Positions 26,090 through 34,113 of a stretch of 64,000 nt of DNA are shown piece by piece. A program made the position numbers and the translations under genes. The notes beneath the pieces are model-generated. The model worked only from the letters and a program-made list of their open reading frames with translations. It was not told where the DNA came from and searched no databases. Origin of the DNA: Erysipelothrix rhusiopathiae (GTDB lineage: Bacteria; Bacillota_I; Bacilli_A; Erysipelotrichales; Erysipelotrichaceae); NCBI RefSeq assembly GCF_900637845.1, contig NZ_LR134439.1, positions 992,001-1,056,000 on the forward strand. Reading direction: 5' to 3'. Position 1 is the stretch's first letter. Each line of letters starts with the position of its first letter.

Positions 26090-26100
26090 GCGGCTTTTTT
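26079..26100 (+). terminator. Terminator of the pseudouridine synthase gene
   Basis: AAAGCCGC-TAA-GCGGCTTT followed by T-run; the stop codon forms the loop. Confidence 0.9.
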
Positions 26101-26459
26101 TTGTGCTATAATCAATTTTTATCATGCAATAGGTTTTGGTTATAAGCAATGCTTATGACAAAAGCACAAAAACCGGTGAATTTTGTGATACAAGTTATTA
26201 ATTTCACAAACACAAAAGAAATAAATCACTTTTAAATCGAAAAAAGTGATATAAGAGCAGATTATGGCTAAAGTCCATAAAACTCGTGAGTTAATTAGTT
26301 GAAATGTCATCGATACGTGATACGATTTATGAGCAAGGCAACGATTAGCCTTAAACATTTGATGATTATCCATGCGGTCATGCGCAAAAGATACGGGGAT
26401 CTGATAATCAAATAAATGTAAGGTGTCGTTTGCATCTTTGTCATTCATAGGAGGAGAAC
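26101..26459 (+). other. Hairpin-rich 5' region of the sulfur-transport operon
   Basis: No gene is credible in these 359 bases. They hold a 15-bp palindrome (ATAAGCA-A-TGCTTAT, 26142-26156) and a hairpin ATCACTTTT/AAAAGTGAT (26225-26250). A second hairpin is TTATGG/CCATAA (26262-26280), and a wider stem TGATTATC/GATAATCA (26363-26410) encloses 32 bases. A TATAAT lies at 26107-26112. An RBS AGGAGGAG directly precedes the ATG at 26460. This could be a regulatory leader RNA, but I match it to no known riboswitch, T-box or S-box. Confidence 0.45.
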
Positions 26460-27722
26460 ATGAAGAAGACAGAAAATATTATTGGATTTGTATTGCTTAT
26501 CGCAGTATTCATCCTTGGAAAGAATTTCTTAGCGTCTGATATGCATTTATTCAGACTTGTAATGGGGATTGCATTAGGATATACATTAACACGTGCTGCA
26601 ACGGGGTTTGCAGGAAGTGTGAACCGTGCCGCAAATACAGGTTCCACAAAATTAATGAAAACCTTAATGTTTATGTTCTTTATTACCACAGCATTATCCG
26701 CATCGTTTATGATTTTCCAAGATCCATCACAAATGGATTTATGGGTTAATCCAATTAATGGTGGCTTACTTGTTGGGGGTGTGCTTTTCGGATTTGGGAT
26801 GGCATTCTCATCATGCTGTGCATCCGGGGTTTTAACGGATTTAATTACAAGTTTACCACGTGCTTTAATTACACTTGTATTCTTTAGCTTTGGGGTCTTT
26901 ATTGGATTCCCACTTCAAAAGCAAGGTTGGGTTGCGACATCATGGTTTGTATCTGAAGTTGGATCACAAACTGCAGGTGGTGTCTTCTTACCAGACCTCT
27001 TTAAATGGGATGGTCTTGGTGGATACCTTGGTGCTTTAATCTTAACGGCCCTTCTTTGTGGTCTTGTGGTTGTGCTCGCAAATAAATACGAAGCAAAACG
27101 TAAAAAAGAGGGTACATACACAGGTCATTTTGTGGAAAAAGGCCAAGACAGTATGGAAGCATTTGAAGTTGAGAAAGATTATGCTTTCCCAACAGAAAGT
27201 ACTTATGAACGTCTCTTTGTAAAGACATGGACTTTAAAACAAGGTGCAGTGATCATCGCGATTCTCTTTACATTATTAATGGGTGTTACTAAAGCAGGTT
27301 GGGGTGCATCAACACCTTACGGATTCTGGTTCGGTAAATTCTTAACACTCTTTGGTGTATCCGCAGAATCTCTAGGATCATTTACACAAATGGATCCAGC
27401 TGTATTCTCAAAACCATTCTTAGCAAACCCTGTGACAGTTCAAAACATGGGTATCCTTGTCGGAACTGCAGTATACTTACTGACAGCAGGTAAATTTAAA
27501 AATACATTTATGTCAGAACTACACATTACCGTTAAAGATGGACTTCTTTATGCAATGGGTGGTATCACAATGGGTGTTGGGACACGTCTTGCGAATGGAT
27601 GTAACGTTGGTGCTTTATATACACCGATTGCGAACTTCTCATTATCCGGCTGGGTGTTCCTTGTTGTGATGGTAATCGGTGGTTACTTAGGAAACAAACT
27701 TGCGAAACATTTACAAAAATAA
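26460..27722 (+). CDS. YeeE/YedE-family (TsuA-like) sulfur-compound transporter
   Basis: The 420-residue polytopic protein has about ten helices and the duplicated YeeE motifs. GFGMAFSSCCASGVLTDL lies near residue 115, and MGVGTRLANGCNVGALYTP in the second half. In the structurally known homologue TsuA, such cysteines pass thiosulfate across the membrane. Thiosulfate, persulfide or another sulfur species is the likely substrate; selenium import has also been proposed for YedE relatives. It heads an operon with a CoA-disulfide reductase-rhodanese fusion 43 bp downstream, which supports sulfur handling. Confidence 0.85.
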   Translation: MKKTENIIGFVLLIAVFILGKNFLASDMHLFRLVMGIALGYTLTRAATGFAGSVNRAANTGSTKLMKTLMFMFFITTALSASFMIFQDPSQMDLWVNPINGGLLVGGVLFGFGMAFSSCCASGVLTDLITSLPRALITLVFFSFGVFIGFPLQKQGWVATSWFVSEVGSQTAGGVFLPDLFKWDGLGGYLGALILTALLCGLVVVLANKYEAKRKKEGTYTGHFVEKGQDSMEAFEVEKDYAFPTESTYERLFVKTWTLKQGAVIIAILFTLLMGVTKAGWGASTPYGFWFGKFLTLFGVSAESLGSFTQMDPAVFSKPFLANPVTVQNMGILVGTAVYLLTAGKFKNTFMSELHITVKDGLLYAMGGITMGVGTRLANGCNVGALYTPIANFSLSGWVFLVVMVIGGYLGNKLAKHLQK

Positions 27723-27764
27723 ACAACTTAAAACGATAACTTAGAAAAGAAAGAGGATTCTACC

Positions 27765-29462
27765 ATGAGTAAAAGAATATTAATTGTTGGAGGGGTAGCT
27801 GGAGGTGCTTCAGTTGCAGCTCGTGTTCGTCGTCAAGATGAACATGCGGAAGTCATTATGTTTGAACGCGGACCGAATGTGTCCTTCTCAAACTGTGCCT
27901 TGCCTTACCACTTAAGTGGCATTGTCGCATCAAGTGATGACTTAGTCTTAATGACACCAGAACAATTTAAAAAACAATATAACATCATTGCACGCACAAG
28001 CACTGAAGTTCTAAAAATTAATCGTGATGCGAAAACTGTAACGGTTAAAAATCTTGAAACCGGTGAAGAAATGGATGAAGCATATGACAAGCTTGTCTTA
28101 TCACCAGGAGCAAGTGCAATTTTACCACGCAGTATCGAAGGCGTTGACGGTGATAATGTCTTTACCGTACGTAATGTTGTCGACATTAAAAAATTAAACG
28201 GACATATCGTCAACAACAATATTGAAAACATTACCGTTGTTGGTGGTGGATTTATCGGTGTTGAAGTTGCGGAAAACTTGCGTCATGCAGGTAAAAACGT
28301 AACACTTGTGGAAGCAATTGATCAAATCATGAGTCCATTCGACTATGATATGGCACAAGTACTACATAAAGAAATGATGGATCACGGCATTAACCTGATT
28401 CTGGGTGATGGCGTTAAGAAGATTACAGAAACAAGTGTTGAACTGGGTTCAGGAACAATCTTAGAATCCGGTGCAGTTGTAATGGCAATCGGTGTTGCAC
28501 CTGAAACAAGTCTTGCGAAAGCTGCAGATCTTGAAATCGGTGTTACAGGTGGAATTAAAGTTGATCACAATTACCTTACAAATGATAAAAACATTTATGC
28601 AGTGGGTGATGCGATTGAAGTCTTCCATCAAATCACACATAAACCAACACGTCTTGCACTTGCAGGTCCTGCTCAACGTCAAGCACGTGCAGCCGCAGAT
28701 CATATGTATGGAATTCCTCATAACAATAAAGGTGTTGTTGGATCATCATGTGTTCAAGTATTTGACTTAAATGCTGCTTCAACCGGTCTTAATGAAAAAA
28801 TGGCAAAGGCTAACGGTTTCGATTATGACTTTGTTTACATTATCCCTGGTGATAAAGTTGGATTAATGCCAGATGCAAATCCAATGCACTTTAAACTCTT
28901 ATTTGAATATCCAACAGGTAAATTACTGGGTGCACAAGCAATCGGTAAGGGAAATGTTGATAAACGTATTGATGTGATTGCGACAATGATTCAAATGGGT
29001 GGAACTCTTGAAGATCTTAAAGAAGTTGAATTATGCTATGCACCACCATTTGGTACGGCTAAAGATGTCGTGAATCATGCAGCGCTTGTTGGTTTAAACC
29101 TTCTTTACGGTCGTTTCAACCAAGTTCCTGTAACGCAAGTTCGTGAATTGGTAGAGTCCAATGCATGTATTATAGATGTTCGTGAAGAACATGAATATGC
29201 ATTAAGTCACCTTATCAATGCAGTAAATATTCCATTAAGCCAAATTCGTGATCGCTTGGATGAAATTCCTACAGATAAACCTGTATATTTACACTGTCGT
29301 TCAAGCCAACGTTCATACAATGCTGTAATGGCACTTCAAAACCTTGGTTTTGATAATGTGATTAATATTTCAGGATCATATCTTGGAATCTGTGTTTATG
29401 AATACTTTAATGATCAAGTCACAGGCCGTGATAAAATCGTTACAGAATACAACTTTAACTAA
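27765..29462 (+). CDS. CoA-disulfide reductase with C-terminal rhodanese domain (CoADR-Rhd)
   Basis: The 565-residue fusion begins with a flavoprotein disulfide reductase: FAD motif IVGGVAGGASVAARVRR, redox Cys44 in SFSNCALPYHLSG, NAD motif VVGGGFIGVEVAENLRH and the late FAD motif IYAVGDAIEV. A dimerisation domain follows. The C-terminal rhodanese domain (about 455-555) has the persulfide Cys in LHCRSSQRS. Relatives reduce CoA disulfide, CoA persulfide or polysulfide with NAD(P)H. With the adjacent YeeE transporter it would process imported sulfane sulfur and keep CoA thiols reduced. It is co-transcribed with both neighbours. Confidence 0.93.
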   Translation: MSKRILIVGGVAGGASVAARVRRQDEHAEVIMFERGPNVSFSNCALPYHLSGIVASSDDLVLMTPEQFKKQYNIIARTSTEVLKINRDAKTVTVKNLETGEEMDEAYDKLVLSPGASAILPRSIEGVDGDNVFTVRNVVDIKKLNGHIVNNNIENITVVGGGFIGVEVAENLRHAGKNVTLVEAIDQIMSPFDYDMAQVLHKEMMDHGINLILGDGVKKITETSVELGSGTILESGAVVMAIGVAPETSLAKAADLEIGVTGGIKVDHNYLTNDKNIYAVGDAIEVFHQITHKPTRLALAGPAQRQARAAADHMYGIPHNNKGVVGSSCVQVFDLNAASTGLNEKMAKANGFDYDFVYIIPGDKVGLMPDANPMHFKLLFEYPTGKLLGAQAIGKGNVDKRIDVIATMIQMGGTLEDLKEVELCYAPPFGTAKDVVNHAALVGLNLLYGRFNQVPVTQVRELVESNACIIDVREEHEYALSHLINAVNIPLSQIRDRLDEIPTDKPVYLHCRSSQRSYNAVMALQNLGFDNVINISGSYLGICVYEYFNDQVTGRDKIVTEYNFN

Positions 29463-29471
29463 GGAAAATCT

Positions 29472-30779
29472 ATGCGCAAAAGACTCAGTAAACTGGATAT
29501 CTTGGCGCTTGCATTAGGTTCAATTATCGGTTGGGGATCGTTTACGCTCCCAGGGACCAAGTTCTTGCCCGAAAGTGGTGTGATTAACACTGCAATCGGG
29601 CTTATTCTTGGTGGAATCGCAATCATCTTTATTGTTCAAGGATATCATGTCATGATGTCTACCCATCATGAAGATGGTGGTGAATTCTCATATACGTACA
29701 ATAACTTAGGAAAAAAACACGGTTTCATTGTAGGCTGGTTCTTAATTCTCTGTTATATCAGTATGGTTCCCCTAAATGCGACAGCATTTGTGCTTGTCGT
29801 GAAGAAACTTTTTGGATCTGTTGTAACGTTTGGATACCTCTATGATATCGGAGGAACCTCCGTATATCTCTCAGAAATACTTATCGCGAGTTCCATCATC
29901 ATCGTGTTTGCGAAAATTAATATCCAAGGACTTAAAATGAGTTCAAAAGTTCAAAATGTGATGATTTTACTTACGGTCGCAAATATTATGGTAATCTTCA
30001 CCATGATGCTTACCACACAAGGAACTTCCGTTTTAAAAGAATACTACATTACACCTTATACCTTTGATCTTGCTCAAATTGCAAAAGTCTTTGCAATTGC
30101 GCCTTTTCTCTTTGTAGGGTTTGATGTAATACCTCAAGTATCAACGGATTTAGACTTCAGTGCTTCAAAAGCCGTTCGAGTCACCATTCTTGCTGTATTT
30201 GCAGGCGTTGTATTTTATAATCTCAATAACATCACCACTGCCTTGGTCTTTGCGCCACAAGCAGGTGTGCTTGAGGAGTGGGCATTAGGATCAGCGGTTT
30301 TAAGTCGCTTGGGATTTGCGGCATTTATCTTGATGCTGATTTCACTAGCAGGGGCTGTATCGGGCGGTATTAATGGCTTTATGCTTGGGGGTAGTAAACT
30401 TATTGGGGCATTAGCTCAATATAAACTCATTCCTGAAAAGTATAACTATGAAAACCAAAATGGTATGTACACGAAAGCAATACGCTTTATTACAATAGTA
30501 AGTCTTGTTGCTCCATGGTTTGGACGTGAGATGATTATTTATATCGTCGATATGTCATCGCTTCTAGCGGCCATTGTTTACTTCTATGTTTGTATGATTA
30601 GCTATCGAAAATCGATTGGATACTCACGAAAACTGAGTGCCGTCGGTGCTTTTGTAAGTCTTGTATTTATGGGACTTCTCGTCATACCGGGATCACCTGG
30701 ACAACTCCAGTTACCATCATTTATCTTTATGATTATTTGGTCGTCACTCGGTGTTTTCTATTACTTTAAATATCAATAA
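29472..30779 (+). CDS. APC-family amino acid permease
   Basis: The 435-residue protein has about 12 helices and the APC N-terminal signature (LALGSIIGWGSFTLPGTKFL), with a second conserved block at LFVGFDVIPQVSTDL. The substrate cannot be read from sequence. It starts nine bases after the CoADR stop, with AAGGAAAA as RBS, so it belongs to the sulfur operon. Cystine, cysteine or another sulfur amino acid would fit, as inference. The operon ends at the terminator 30787-30816. Confidence 0.88.
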   Translation: MRKRLSKLDILALALGSIIGWGSFTLPGTKFLPESGVINTAIGLILGGIAIIFIVQGYHVMMSTHHEDGGEFSYTYNNLGKKHGFIVGWFLILCYISMVPLNATAFVLVVKKLFGSVVTFGYLYDIGGTSVYLSEILIASSIIIVFAKINIQGLKMSSKVQNVMILLTVANIMVIFTMMLTTQGTSVLKEYYITPYTFDLAQIAKVFAIAPFLFVGFDVIPQVSTDLDFSASKAVRVTILAVFAGVVFYNLNNITTALVFAPQAGVLEEWALGSAVLSRLGFAAFILMLISLAGAVSGGINGFMLGGSKLIGALAQYKLIPEKYNYENQNGMYTKAIRFITIVSLVAPWFGREMIIYIVDMSSLLAAIVYFYVCMISYRKSIGYSRKLSAVGAFVSLVFMGLLVIPGSPGQLQLPSFIFMIIWSSLGVFYYFKYQ

Positions 30780-30786
30780 TACATTA

Positions 30787-30816
30787 GGTTAAAGCATGGG
30801 TGCTTTAACCTTTTTT
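30787..30816 (+). terminator. Terminator of the sulfur operon
   Basis: GGTTAAAGC and GCTTTAACC pair perfectly around ATGGGT, followed by six T. Confidence 0.92.
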
Positions 30817-30868
30817 ATCGGCGTGTAAAGACCGGGAAAGTGTTTAATTGTGTGACACGACATTTTCG

Positions 30869-30897
30869 TTAGGTTTCGTTGATTAAAAGGGTATAAT
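30869..30897 (+). promoter_or_regulatory. murJ promoter
   Basis: -35 TTAGGT (30869-30874), a 17-bp spacer and a perfect TATAAT (30892-30897), about 20 bp before the start codon region. Confidence 0.6.
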
Positions 30898-30918
30898 AGA
30901 AAAGAAAAGAGGAATTCC

Positions 30919-32430
30919 ATGAAACGTAATGCAGCCTATTTAACCATCGCAATTCTTATCTCAAAAATATTGGGTCTTGTAAGAGGACTTGTTTTATCGT
31001 ATTTTTACGGAACATCAATGGTATCCGATGTTTACTTTACATCATGGAGTATTCCTAACGTTATCTTTGGATTTGTGGCAATTGGACTTGTGAGTACGTT
31101 TATTCCAGTTTATATTCGTGCATCGGAAGAACAGGGTGAATCTGTTGCGGATCGTTATATGAGTGATGCTCTTAACTTGATTACAGTTCTAGCCGTAGTT
31201 CTGGTATTATTAGGGCTTGTCTTTACCAAAGAATTGGTACTGGTGTTTGCGCATGGGTATACAGGTGCGAAACTGGAACTTGCTGTTCGCTTCACTAAAG
31301 TTACGTTATTATCAATCTTCTTCATTGGAGCGCGTTCGATTTATGAGAGTTATCATGAGATTCATAATCGCTTTCTTATTGCGCCAATTGGAAGTTTCAT
31401 GATGAATATTGTAGTTATTCTATCAATATTCATGAGTGTGAAGACGGATATCATGGTTTTACCCATTGGGATTTTTATTGCGAGTGTCATCCAATATCTT
31501 TTTGCTTACCTTACATCAAAAGGTAAAGGGTTTAAGCGTCGTCTAAGTTTTGATGTCCGTAATCCTTATGTGAAGATGATGACTGTGATGGCGATTCCAA
31601 TTATTCTGGGTGCTTCAATTGATCAAATAAATCTTGTTATTGATCGGACAATTGCCTCCACGTTTGTTGATGGATCGATTTCCGCCATCAGTTATGCATC
31701 GCAAATCAATGATGCGGTATTGGGGGTTTTCGTTTCAACGATGGCGACAGTCCTTTATCCAACCCTGGTGGGGAATGCGGTTCGTAATGAAACAGAACAA
31801 CTCAAGGGAACTGTTACGAAAATATTAAATGTTGTTAATTTATTAATGATTCCTGCATCGATTGGTATTATGGTGCTTTCAAAACCGATTGTGATGATGC
31901 TTTTAGGGCATGGTCAGTTTGATGATCAAGCGATTGTAGTTACAGGTACAATTCTATTTTTCTATGCTTTGGGTCTTGTGGCTTTTGGAATGCGTCAAGT
32001 TTTAACGAAAACCTTCTATGCATTGGAAGATACCAAAACTCCGGTACGGATTGGTGTTGTGTCCGTCGTCGCAAATATTCTATTAAATCTTGTACTTTCG
32101 AAGATAATGGGGGTAACCGGTCTTGCTCTTGCGACAACATTGGCTGCATTTATCGGTTCGCTGTTACTCTATAATGCTTTGCGTATACGCTTAGATGGTT
32201 TGAGAACAGGTCAGTTTATTCGTTCATTCTCTAAAACGGCGTTCGCCTCACTTATAATGGGTTTTGCGGTTTATGCCATCTATTATCCAACCATCCTCAG
32301 TGATATCGGAAAAAAAGGGGTCGTGATTGCGATTGGCTTTGGTATTGCGGTCTATATGTTGGTGATGCATTTTATGGGTGTACCTGAATATGATGAAATT
32401 ATAAAAAAACGAATCAAGGCTAATGCATAA
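30919..32430 (+). CDS. murJ: Lipid II flippase MurJ/MviN family
   Basis: The 503-residue protein is of the MOP/MviN superfamily with about 14 helices. Visible signatures are the N-terminal ILISKILGLVRGLVLSYFYG and the central IDQINLVIDRTIAS and GSISAISYASQINDAVLGVF. It should flip lipid II across the cytoplasmic membrane for peptidoglycan synthesis; a role in another lipid-linked polymer cannot be excluded. RBS GAGGAA precedes ATG 30919. It is monocistronic and closed by a bidirectional terminator. Confidence 0.9.
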   Translation: MKRNAAYLTIAILISKILGLVRGLVLSYFYGTSMVSDVYFTSWSIPNVIFGFVAIGLVSTFIPVYIRASEEQGESVADRYMSDALNLITVLAVVLVLLGLVFTKELVLVFAHGYTGAKLELAVRFTKVTLLSIFFIGARSIYESYHEIHNRFLIAPIGSFMMNIVVILSIFMSVKTDIMVLPIGIFIASVIQYLFAYLTSKGKGFKRRLSFDVRNPYVKMMTVMAIPIILGASIDQINLVIDRTIASTFVDGSISAISYASQINDAVLGVFVSTMATVLYPTLVGNAVRNETEQLKGTVTKILNVVNLLMIPASIGIMVLSKPIVMMLLGHGQFDDQAIVVTGTILFFYALGLVAFGMRQVLTKTFYALEDTKTPVRIGVVSVVANILLNLVLSKIMGVTGLALATTLAAFIGSLLLYNALRIRLDGLRTGQFIRSFSKTAFASLIMGFAVYAIYYPTILSDIGKKGVVIAIGFGIAVYMLVMHFMGVPEYDEIIKKRIKANA

Positions 32431-32478
32431 AAAAAACTTCTTTGAAGAACTCGTTTTGTTCTTTTAAGAAGTTTTTTT
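32431..32478. terminator. Bidirectional terminator between murJ and the Imm-5-like gene
   Basis: AAAAAACTTCTT and AAGAAGTTTTTT form the outer stem, and AAGAAC/GTTCTT an inner stem. T-runs occur in both directions, and the right arm overlaps the end of the minus-strand gene. Confidence 0.85.
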
Positions 32479-32883
32479 ATCGAGATAATTGGATAAGGTA
32501 TCAAGTTGCCATTTACGTTCAATTGAACGTTTGCTGCGTTTTCCAACTTGTACTGCTTTTAATGCATAATCTGCACATTGGATGCCATGTGCTTTAACTT
32601 GTGTTGTTCCTGCGGCATGACCACTGGCTCTGAGTAAATAGACGTGTTCTGTTTTTGTGAGCTCCCGTGCACGCTCATGTGCCTTTAAGGCGCGTTTTCG
32701 TGCTTCATCTGTCGCCATGGTTCCTTCTACCCAATCTCGGGTAGCTTTAAGGGATGCGCTAGCATGTACATCTTTGTAGCGACAAAGGGTTAAGGCATGT
32801 TCAAGGCAATCTCCAGCCCACATCACAACGATGTGTTTTGGTGCTTCTTTTAAAAGCGATTCTAATAATTCTGTATCAGTCAT
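32464..32883 (-). CDS. Imm-5-like putative immunity protein
   Basis: The 139-residue soluble helical protein has the pattern of the Imm-5-like family: [14 protein letters not shown] near the start, [46 protein letters not shown] and DYALKAVQ. Members are named as immunity proteins from polymorphic-toxin loci, although many stand alone and their role is unproven. ATG 32883 overlaps the msrB stop by eight bases (ATGACTGA), so it is translated with msrB. No toxin gene is nearby. Confidence 0.75.
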   Translation of the reverse strand: MTDTELLESLLKEAPKHIVVMWAGDCLEHALTLCRYKDVHASASLKATRDWVEGTMATDEARKRALKAHERARELTKTEHVYLLRASGHAAGTTQVKAHGIQCADYALKAVQVGKRSKRSIERKWQLDTLSNYLDKKTS

Positions 32884-33286
32884 GTTTGATGTGTTGGATA
32901 TACTGTCCATAGCCTTCTTCTTCCATTTGATCAAGTGGAATAAAACGAAGTGCAGCGGAATTGATGCAGTATCGAAGTCCACCCAGTTCTTGAGGGCCAT
33001 CATTAAAGACATGGCCAAGATGTGAATCTGCATTTAAGGAACGTACTTCGATTCGTCGTGTTTCATCTTCAACCTCAAGCAATGCATCAATCGGTTTTGA
33101 AAAAGCGGGCCATCCACACCCTGCATTAAACTTATCATTTGATAAGAAAAGAGGTTCGCCACTTACGATGTCGACATAAATTCCTGGTTCATAAAAATCA
33201 TCGTATGCTCCAGTAAATGGTGCTTCAGTAGCACTATTTTGGGTTACTTCATATTGAAGTGGTGTGAGTTTATTTTTTAAATTCAT
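32876..33286 (-). CDS. msrB: Peptide methionine-(R)-S-oxide reductase MsrB
   Basis: The 136-residue protein matches MsrB throughout: [48 protein letters not shown] and the catalytic Cys in [15 protein letters not shown]. It reduces R-methionine sulfoxide in oxidised proteins. The two CxxC zinc pairs of some MsrB forms are absent, which is normal for the zinc-free class. It is the first gene of a two-gene operon, with AGGAGGACAT as RBS. Confidence 0.95.
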   Translation of the reverse strand: MNLKNKLTPLQYEVTQNSATEAPFTGAYDDFYEPGIYVDIVSGEPLFLSNDKFNAGCGWPAFSKPIDALLEVEDETRRIEVRSLNADSHLGHVFNDGPQELGGLRYCINSAALRFIPLDQMEEEGYGQYIQHIKHD

Positions 33287-33306
33287 CCTTATGTCCTCCT
33301 GAATTA

Positions 33307-33383
33307 ATTATAGACGAATCTGGTATCTTAAACAATTCTTAAACATTTGGACCGTTGGTTTTTAAACAGTTACTCCCTATAAT
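33307..33383. promoter_or_regulatory. Divergent msrB / response-regulator promoters with phased TTAAACA repeats
   Basis: The minus-strand promoter has -35 TTGTTT (33330-33335), a 17-bp spacer and TATAAT (33307-33312). The plus-strand promoter has -35 TTGGTT (33355-33360), a 17-bp spacer and TATAAT (33378-33383). TTAAACA starts at 33328, 33339 and 33362, steps of 11 and 23 bp, so all copies face the same side of the helix. That is the usual form of OmpR/PhoB-class binding sites. Confidence 0.7.
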
Positions 33384-33402
33384 AGAACTAAGAGGTGACG
33401 AG

Positions 33403-34113
33403 ATGGCAAAAATTTTGATTTGTGATGATGAACGAGATATTGTGAACGCATTAAAAATTTATTTATCACAAGAAGATTATATTATTTATGAAGCATTTAA
33501 TGGCGTCGAAGCATTGGAGATTCTTGTACAAGAGCATATTGATCTTGTGTTATTGGATGTTATGATGCCTGTTATGGATGGGTTGGAAGCGATGATGCAC
33601 ATTCGTAAAACAACGACAATACCAATTATTCTTCTGACCGCAAAGGGGGAAGACACAGATAAAATTTTAGGATTAAATGTAGGGGCTGATGATTACATCA
33701 CAAAGCCGTTTAATCCAATGGAAGTAATCGCACGGGTAAAATCACAACTTCGTCGTTATACACAATTTAATCAGGGTTATGTGGAGACATCACACATATT
33801 AAAAGTAGGTGGTTTGGAACTTAATGATGAAACCAAATCGGTAAGTATGGATGGAAAACAGGTTCGTTGTACGCCTACAGAGTTTGATATCTTAAAGTTT
33901 TTGATGGAACATCCAAACCGTGTCTTTTCGCCCAAGCATATTTATGAACATGTATGGAAAGACCATTCTTATGGTGCGGAAGGAACGGTTGCCGTTCATA
34001 TTCGTCACTTAAGAGAAAAACTCGAAATCAATCCATCAGAACCCCGTTATTTTAAAGTGGTATGGGGGCAAGGGTATAAAATAGAAGGAGAACTAAAACA
34101 TGAATCCGAATAA
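33403..34113 (+). CDS. OmpR/VanR-family response regulator
   Basis: The 236-residue protein has a receiver domain (acidic pair CDDERD, phospho-acceptor Asp in LVLLDVMMPVMDG, Lys in ITKPFNP) and a winged-helix output domain (VRCTPTEFDILKFLMEHPN, EGTVAVHIRHLREKLE, KVVWGQGYKI). I chose ATG 33403 with RBS AGAGGTGA. It overlaps its kinase gene by 14 bases. The phased repeats at its own promoter suggest autoregulation and perhaps control of msrB. Confidence 0.93.
   Translation: MAKILICDDERDIVNALKIYLSQEDYIIYEAFNGVEALEILVQEHIDLVLLDVMMPVMDGLEAMMHIRKTTTIPIILLTAKGEDTDKILGLNVGADDYITKPFNPMEVIARVKSQLRRYTQFNQGYVETSHILKVGGLELNDETKSVSMDGKQVRCTPTEFDILKFLMEHPNRVFSPKHIYEHVWKDHSYGAEGTVAVHIRHLREKLEINPSEPRYFKVVWGQGYKIEGELKHESE

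Noticed and set aside
26140..26448. A 102-codon open frame on the minus strand in the sulfur-operon leader
   Set aside because: No RBS, His/Cys/Phe-rich composition unlike real proteins here, and it runs antisense through hairpins upstream of a well-defined gene.
32464..33033. A longer 189-residue version of the Imm-5-like protein
   Set aside because: The extra N-terminal 50 residues read through msrB in another frame; the ATG at 32883 gives the conserved family start.
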